From Rhizophagus sp. LPA8_4_AMF (taxonomy: Eukaryota > Glomeromycota > Glomeromycetes > Glomerales > Glomeraceae): a stretch of DNA of 24,314 nucleotides. Of the stretch, positions 19,896-24,314 are shown one piece after another; position 1 is the stretch's first letter; the number at the start of each line of letters is the position of its first letter. The notes below the pieces were generated by a model. That model was not told the DNA's origin. It saw only the letters and a list, made by a program, of their open reading frames with translations, and ran no database searches. Made by a program: the position numbers and the translations under genes. The stretch lies in NCBI GenBank assembly GCA_021464525.1, contig JADRCO010000946.1, forward strand, positions 1-24,314. Direction: 5' to 3'.

Positions 19896-20588
19896 AATTT
19901 AAGAAATAACGAATAAAGAAGTGGTATGACTTTCGAAAAATACAAGTGACGTATTTGGTAAGATGTTAAATTAATTATATTTGGTTGGTTTATTAAAAAC
20001 TTGCATGCATGATAGACATTGGACAAGATTTGTTAAATCGAACCAATTATTAATATTTCATTAGAATTTTGATATATCGGGTGAATTAAACGTTCAACAT
20101 GTACAATATATTATTTATTAAGTGTATCGCAACTAAATATTCAATTTTAAAAAGTGAAGTGAAATTTAAAAGTAATTTTTAATAACAGAAAATAAAATTA
20201 TTATTATGTTGGAATGCGAAAATTTACGACGGTCACTAGTAATATTTGATAAAAACTAAAAAGGTTTTCTAATTTCTGCGTAAAAAATTCTTTGGAACAT
20301 AATAAAATAATTGATTGATACGAAATATATTTAAATATAAATTCAAATAAATGAGAATGGTAAAAAATGGACAATTTTTTATAAAATTCAATCATTGGTG
20401 GTGGTTTAATATCCATTGCACGTGATCAATAAAAGGTTAGTCGATTTTTGATCGATAAATTTCTCAATTGCAACTTTTTGAGTCAGCTGTTAGTATATTG
20501 TAGCAACCAATTAATGAGTTAAAGGTAATTGTTAACCCATCTTATGTCGCAAAAATTAGAAATATTTGGTTGTTATATAGAACTTTCA
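19896..20588. other. intergenic, right edge of unit 2
   Basis: Unit 1 landmarks (TTATATTTGG, GTTAAATCGA, CGTTCAACATG) are recognisable up to about 20160. Beyond that I see AT-rich DNA without gene or repeat structure. Confidence 0.4.
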
Positions 20589-20930
20589 TCATGCCCTGAT
20601 CAATTTAGAATCCATAGTGATTCCATGACCCGAGCTATATATAGAGGTCAAAAAAAATTTACTATTAGCTCTACGCATTTCTTCAGGGCCGGCACTATGT
20701 AATTCTGGTCGCATTTCACAAAAAAGGAAATGATCTACATGATTTGCAAATAACCTTTTCCTTGTATAACTTGGGGTCCTGTGATTCCTCATGTGATATA
20801 ATAGTAGTAGGCGCAGCAATGGACTGTAAATTATTTGATTCGCTATTATTAACTTGTACTACCTTTCTAGCATTAGCCACTGTAACCTAAACCCATAGTG
20901 TATTACAAGTACGGCCTATTATCTCTCTCT
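20589..20930 (-). pseudogene. decayed coding repeat, copy c (best preserved)
   Basis: From 20880 to 20716 a 54-residue open stretch reads VANARKVVQVNNSESNNLQS, IAAPTTIISHEESQDPK and LYKEKVICKSCRSFPFL, then TGA. In another frame the protein goes on with EMRPELHSAGPEEMRRANSK and FFLTSIYSSGHGI down to 20589. A frameshift or lost intron therefore lies near 20716. Both halves have counterparts in copy a, the second also in copy b. The pair of cysteines in ICKSC is suggestive but not diagnostic. Family not recognised. Confidence 0.5.
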
Positions 20931-20964
20931 AATTGAAAATTCTATATTAAAATGAAATAACGCC

Positions 20965-21110
20965 TGAGCTACTTTCAATTTATACATACAAAAATAATAT
21001 ACTAGTACTAGATCACTTTATATGATATAAATTGTAACTGTAAAAGAATAATATAAAACTTAACAGTTAATAAAAAGCCTTTGGGTTTATTAATAAATGT
21101 GAGACTGTAC
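20965..21110. repeat. dispersed repeat, inverted relative to 9866-10015
   Basis: Aligns with the complement of 9866-10015; see that entry. It lies directly next to decayed repeat copy c. Confidence 0.45.
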
Positions 21111-21149
21111 TGGCAGAATTGAGAGTAAAAAAGTTCATGTCTCTAACTA

Positions 21150-21366
21150 CCGTATAGCGCTGCATACAGTATCCCCCAGCAATAGTACCCCCTTATATAG
21201 TACTGGCAACTGCAAATTTTGATATTTTTGAATAGTACCCAGTGCTAATTTTGGCCAAAATTTGATATCTTGCCTCGAATTACACCTTGTATAGTCTGGA
21301 TACTATTAATCTAAGCTGAGTTCCTTGAATAGTATCGGGGTTACTAATATATGTAGCGCTACACGG
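21150..21366. mobile_element. 217-bp MITE with TA target site
   Basis: Terminal inverted repeats of 17 bases (21150-21166 and 21350-21366) match at 15 positions: CCGTATAGCGCTGCATA against CCGTGTAGCGCTACATA. The dinucleotide TA borders both ends, as expected for Tc1/mariner-type (Stowaway-like) elements. The interior carries inverted AGTATCCCCC / GGGGATACT-like motifs and no coding sequence. Confidence 0.6.
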
Positions 21367-22439
21367 TAATTTTTTTTGTTTTTTTTTTCAAAAATAGACC
21401 TTTGCTTAATTACTTCCCTATCCCTTTGATCTTGTGGTGGTGGAATGGTAGAGTGGTTTGATACGGTGGTTGTGGAAATGGTGGATGGTGGAGGGCGGAA
21501 AAACGATATACAGTCAAACTCCGATACAGAGATATGTTTAAAAATATCATTATATAAAATTATACCGATATTTAAACATTCTCTCATATAGTGGGAAGGT
21601 AAAATTTTATTGTTATACCGAGTTTTAATATAGATCGCTATATCTAATATAGTTCTATTGGCAGATTTGATCATTGGATCGGAACATACATATTCGCTTG
21701 CAATTATTAAGCTTGTGGGTAGGAATCCTGCGATAGAACTGGTTTGTTGTGGTACGACATGGTGCTACACGCAATTGTTATGGTAAAATATGGTGAGGTG
21801 AGAATTTTCATAGCATGATTGTCATAAAAATTTATTATATTCATTATATATTTATTTTATTACTTGTCATTATAATTGAGTTCTAAGCAGTCTAAGGTAT
21901 GAATCACCTAGTTTGGTGAGTTTCTCACTTCATAGTAGTCTGTTGTAAAGTGGGACTGAATATTATTCTTCTTTTTATTTAAATAAAAGCCATAGTAGTA
22001 GCAATTAAATAACTTTATAAAATGATGCAGTAATTAAATACATTTATGACAATCTTGAATACTTATTAATTGTCAGTGGAAACGTGCGAAAAAATTTATT
22101 GGATTTTTATTCATGACACAATGGGGTTTTCACGTAACCTGTGATCCTGTGATTAAGATTGTTAGAGGTCAATCTCATTTTCACAAAAAACGTGATTAAG
22201 ATTGAATTTATACGAAATTTCAATCTTACTAACCGAATAAGATTGGAAATATTTTTCACTTGCACATTCCGCTTATTTCAAATTCATCACTTTTTTTAAT
22301 AAAATGCTTGCATATTTAAATACTTTCAACGCGAAACACGAACTTGTAAAAACTTCCTTTTAAGCGCGAATTTTAAAACCATTTTTTTTTTCATTTTCTT
22401 ATGAAAGCTTTTTTTAATGGAACAAACTAAAACAAATAA
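21367..22439. other. intergenic with scattered repeats
   Basis: CAGTCAAACTCCGATA at 21511, preceded by TA, resembles an end of a pogo/Tigger-type transposon, but no matching opposite end is found. An inverted repeat TAAGATTGAA...TTCAATCTTA lies at about 22197-22227. A pair of GTGATTAAGATTG copies lies near 22150 and 22193. No gene is supported; the open frame at 21306-21674 spans unrelated repeats. Confidence 0.4.
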
Positions 22440-22917
22440 AAAAAGCAGTTAAACTCAATAAAGTTTCAAGACTGAAGATGTTATTAAAGCATCATTATGT
22501 TTTCTTCTTGAAAATAAAGAAAGGCTTAAATATTTAAAGTATATACGCGGAGTTAGTTCTAACTTCTAACCCAGGTATTCAATTGTGGTTAGATGCCGAA
22601 GCTTTCTTAAACTTAAAACTTCGAACAGTCTTATATTAATGTCAAATGCTAATAAATGTAAAGAATTTAGTATATAATTATAATTTACAAAAGTAAATTT
22701 TTTTATTTATTACTAATTCTTGTTTTTTATTCTCCATTACTATTCAATATAAAGAAGAGATTGAAGTAATCCTAAACAAAGATAGACCTACATTGAACCC
22801 AAAATCTTGTATTGATTCTTCCAATTTTTTTTAAGAAAGGAAGAAACACAAGAGCCTAATGATGACCAAGAAAGTTTTGAAGTAGATAATGGGAAAGAAG
22901 AGAAAGAATCCTTGTAG
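22440..22917 (+). pseudogene. broken RGS-like gene
   Basis: Three protein-like pieces lie in order. The first reads KTEDVIKASLCFLLENKERL and KYLKYIRG, then after a one-base shift SNPGIQLWLDAEAFLNLKLR up to about 22640. The second is YKEEIEVILNKDRPTLNP with KSCIDSS (about 22750-22830). The third is EETQEPNDDQESFEVDNGKE ending in a stop near 22917. Introns may separate the pieces, but the frameshift in the first and stops upstream of it break the gene. The order of a helical segment followed by IQLWLDAEAF resembles RGS (regulator of G-protein signalling) domains, where a FWLEVEEF-type helix is typical. That assignment is tentative. Confidence 0.4.
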
Positions 22918-23594
22918 GAACTTTTTTGCGATAAAAATATCCAATCATAATATTTGAAGTTAAATGTTGCTATTTAAAAAAAAAAAAAAAAAAATAGCGA
23001 TTATTTTAAGTATTTGATCAATTTGTTAGTGATGAAATTCTTAAAAGAAAACTTTGCTTGTAATTAGTGTTGCCGGACTGACGTATCTGGGCTTACATGG
23101 ACAAGCCGGACGAAAAAGAAACCCCATCCGTTATTTCCTCCTACGTACGGCATGATGGAACTATGGAAAAACAATTATCATAGATATGTAAGTTGTTTAG
23201 GAACAACTTACACATGTAACAAAAGAAAAACTCTTTCGCAGTTTGTAATATTCTTCACAATCCACTATTAGGCATAATACTATTAAGTCTGATTAATAGT
23301 ATATTAAATAAAGTTGTATATATTATTATAAATTATTATAAAAAATGAGTTGTATAACCGTTGTATTATTTGATAGAACTAGTATTTTTATGTTTCTCTA
23401 ATTCGTTATTGTAACACAATAAGTTAGTATGGAAAGCTACAGTATTTAGAAATTGACCGTACGATTGATAATTACTTATTGCGGATTGTAGGTTGTTGAG
23501 AGTTTAGATATAATTACTCACGGACAACAAATTTTATAAGATCGTGAATCACAATCAAATTGCACTACTAATAAATGTGGTCTCACTTTTTTAA
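22918..23594. other. intergenic upstream of the F-box-like gene
   Basis: Contains a run of A (22976-22994), two GCCGGAC motifs around 23068-23110 in a GC-richer patch, and a perfect 11-bp hairpin TGTAAGTTGTT (23187-23197) with its complement (23202-23212) around a 4-base loop. The open stretch near 23000-23060 could be a further piece of the broken RGS-like gene but is too short to assign. Confidence 0.4.
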
Positions 23595-23665
23595 ACTCTT
23601 ATTCTATACTTTTATTCTATACTCTTATATCCTATACTCTTATCACATACTCTTATTCTATTAAA
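23595..23665 (+). repeat. pyrimidine-rich tandem repeat in the 5' leader of the F-box-like gene
   Basis: Five imperfect units of 11-15 bases of the type CTCTTATTCTATA end about 10 bases before the start codon. Polypyrimidine leaders are common in strongly used fungal promoters and leaders; whether this one has a function is unknown. Confidence 0.55.
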
Positions 23666-23675
23666 AAAAAACAAC

Positions 23676-24314
23676 ATGCCTTACCAACTTTATATTGAAG
23701 AGGTTTTAGAATTATTAGAGAATGATAAAGATACTTTATACTCATGTTTATTTGTTAATAATTTTTTTTGTAAAGTTACTGTTAAAGTTTTATGGAGAAA
23801 TATTTGGAATTTCAAACTTCGATCAGATGCATCATCACAAATTTTGAGTACTCTAATTGCTTGTCTTCCTAATGAATCAAAATGCCTTTTACATAAGAGA
23901 GGAATTATTATTCCAACTCCGACTTCAAAAACTCCATTATTTGATTACGTATCATTTTGTAAATCACTTTCAATTGATGATATTATTAAAATGATAATAT
24001 TTTATTTTAAAAATCAACAACAATCAAAAATCATGAATAGTAATGAAAAGTTGGTAATAAAAGAAATATTAAAAATGTATATGAAAAAGATTAATAATTT
24101 AAAGAGATTAGATTATAGTCTTGAAAAAGATATTTATAATAGTAATACAACAATTCCGAATAATATAACTCTAATTTATTTTCCTGGGGCAAGAGATTGT
24201 TTAAAAAATCTTACAAAATTAAGTTGTTCAAGTGGTATACAATCAAAATTTTTTCATCAATTATCAAAAATATGTCATAATATACAATCATTACATATTT
24301 TTTATCAAGGAGAT
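23676..24314 (+). CDS. F-box/LRR-like protein, N-terminal part, runs off the window
   Basis: The ATG at 23676 opens a frame of 213 codons without a stop to the window edge and without a visible intron. Residues 1-45 fit an F-box: LYIEEVLELLENDKDTLYSC, then LFVNNFFCKVTVKVLWRNIW, with the usual leucine, the serine/cysteine-leucine-valine-n core and the final tryptophan. The following region has helical and leucine-rich stretches (IPNNITLIYFPG, LTKLSCSSG, NIQSLHIFY) of the kind that form irregular LRRs. F-box proteins link substrates to SCF ubiquitin ligases through Skp1. Very large families of this type are known in Rhizophagus. It lies outside the duplicated units and has no paralogue in the window. 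Confidence 0.75.
   Translation, partial: MPYQLYIEEVLELLENDKDTLYSCLFVNNFFCKVTVKVLWRNIWNFKLRSDASSQILSTLIACLPNESKCLLHKRGIIIPTPTSKTPLFDYVSFCKSLSIDDIIKMIIFYFKNQQQSKIMNSNEKLVIKEILKMYMKKINNLKRLDYSLEKDIYNSNTTIPNNITLIYFPGARDCLKNLTKLSCSSGIQSKFFHQLSKICHNIQSLHIFYQGD

Larger units (their letters stand above)
12406..20160. repeat. tandem duplication unit 2 (three-gene cassette)
   Basis: Second copy of the block at 791-7850. It is somewhat longer, mainly because of the intron 6 insertion (about 13425-13655) and longer intergenic DNA between 16558 and 18800, which includes a gene remnant. The right edge is approximate. Confidence 0.85.

Noticed and set aside
21509-21530. Pogo/Tigger-type transposon end
   Set aside because: Only one end is present; without the opposite repeat or a transposase fragment the identification is too weak to list as an element.
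21306-21674. 122-residue minus-strand open frame
   Set aside because: It crosses the end of a MITE and other repeat sequence, with low-complexity composition and no conserved motif.
1-24314. tRNA, rRNA, CRISPR or prokaryotic operon features
   Set aside because: I saw no tRNA-like cloverleaf, rRNA-like sequence or regularly spaced repeats; the spliced gene structures show a eukaryotic origin.

Overview
The window is AT-rich eukaryotic DNA (coding exons somewhat less so) with short GT-AG introns of about 50-90 bases, long non-coding stretches, microsatellites and many small inverted-repeat elements. The gene families point to an arbuscular mycorrhizal fungus of the Rhizophagus type: membrane proteins with a C-terminal SPRY domain of the fungal SSH4 kind, two-pass membrane proteins ending in a conserved PWG-x-x-Q tail, tiny secreted cysteine-rich proteins, and a truncated F-box/LRR-like protein. 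The species assignment is inference; the exon structures were worked out by hand from splice signals, phase and comparison between paralogues.

The main structure is a tandem duplication of a three-gene cassette. Unit 1 (about 791-7850) and unit 2 (about 12406-20160) each carry, in the same order and orientation: (i) a nine-exon minus-strand gene for a multi-pass membrane protein with a C-terminal SPRY domain (791-3181 and 12406-14999); (ii) a three-exon plus-strand gene for a two-pass membrane protein (3553-4744 and 15397-16557), head to head with (i) across a shared promoter of about 370-400 bases; (iii) a single-exon minus-strand gene for a small secreted protein with a C..C..CC..C..C cysteine pattern (6169-6345 and 18801-19031). 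Homology continues through the intergenic DNA. The copies are clearly diverged except for one 359-base block across the SPRY exons, which is identical including its intron and looks like recent gene conversion. The unit 2 SPRY gene has two in-frame stops in exon 3 and a 230-base insertion in intron 6, so it may be a pseudogene or re-spliced.

Between and after the units lies repeat-rich DNA: a 96-bp hAT-like MITE with an 8-bp target duplication, a 217-bp TA-flanked MITE, a 610-bp inverted-repeat element with a decayed reading frame inside, fold-back elements, a 15-bp minisatellite at two sites, and three copies of a decayed coding repeat. Several broken gene remnants are readable, including an RGS-like one near 22440-22917. 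The right end (23676 to the edge) is an open F-box/LRR-like gene running off the window.

The cassette pairs two membrane proteins, one with an intracellular-type protein-binding domain and one with a fast-diverging ectodomain, next to a secreted knottin-like peptide gene. A shared role in perception or secretion is a hypothesis, not a demonstrated function.
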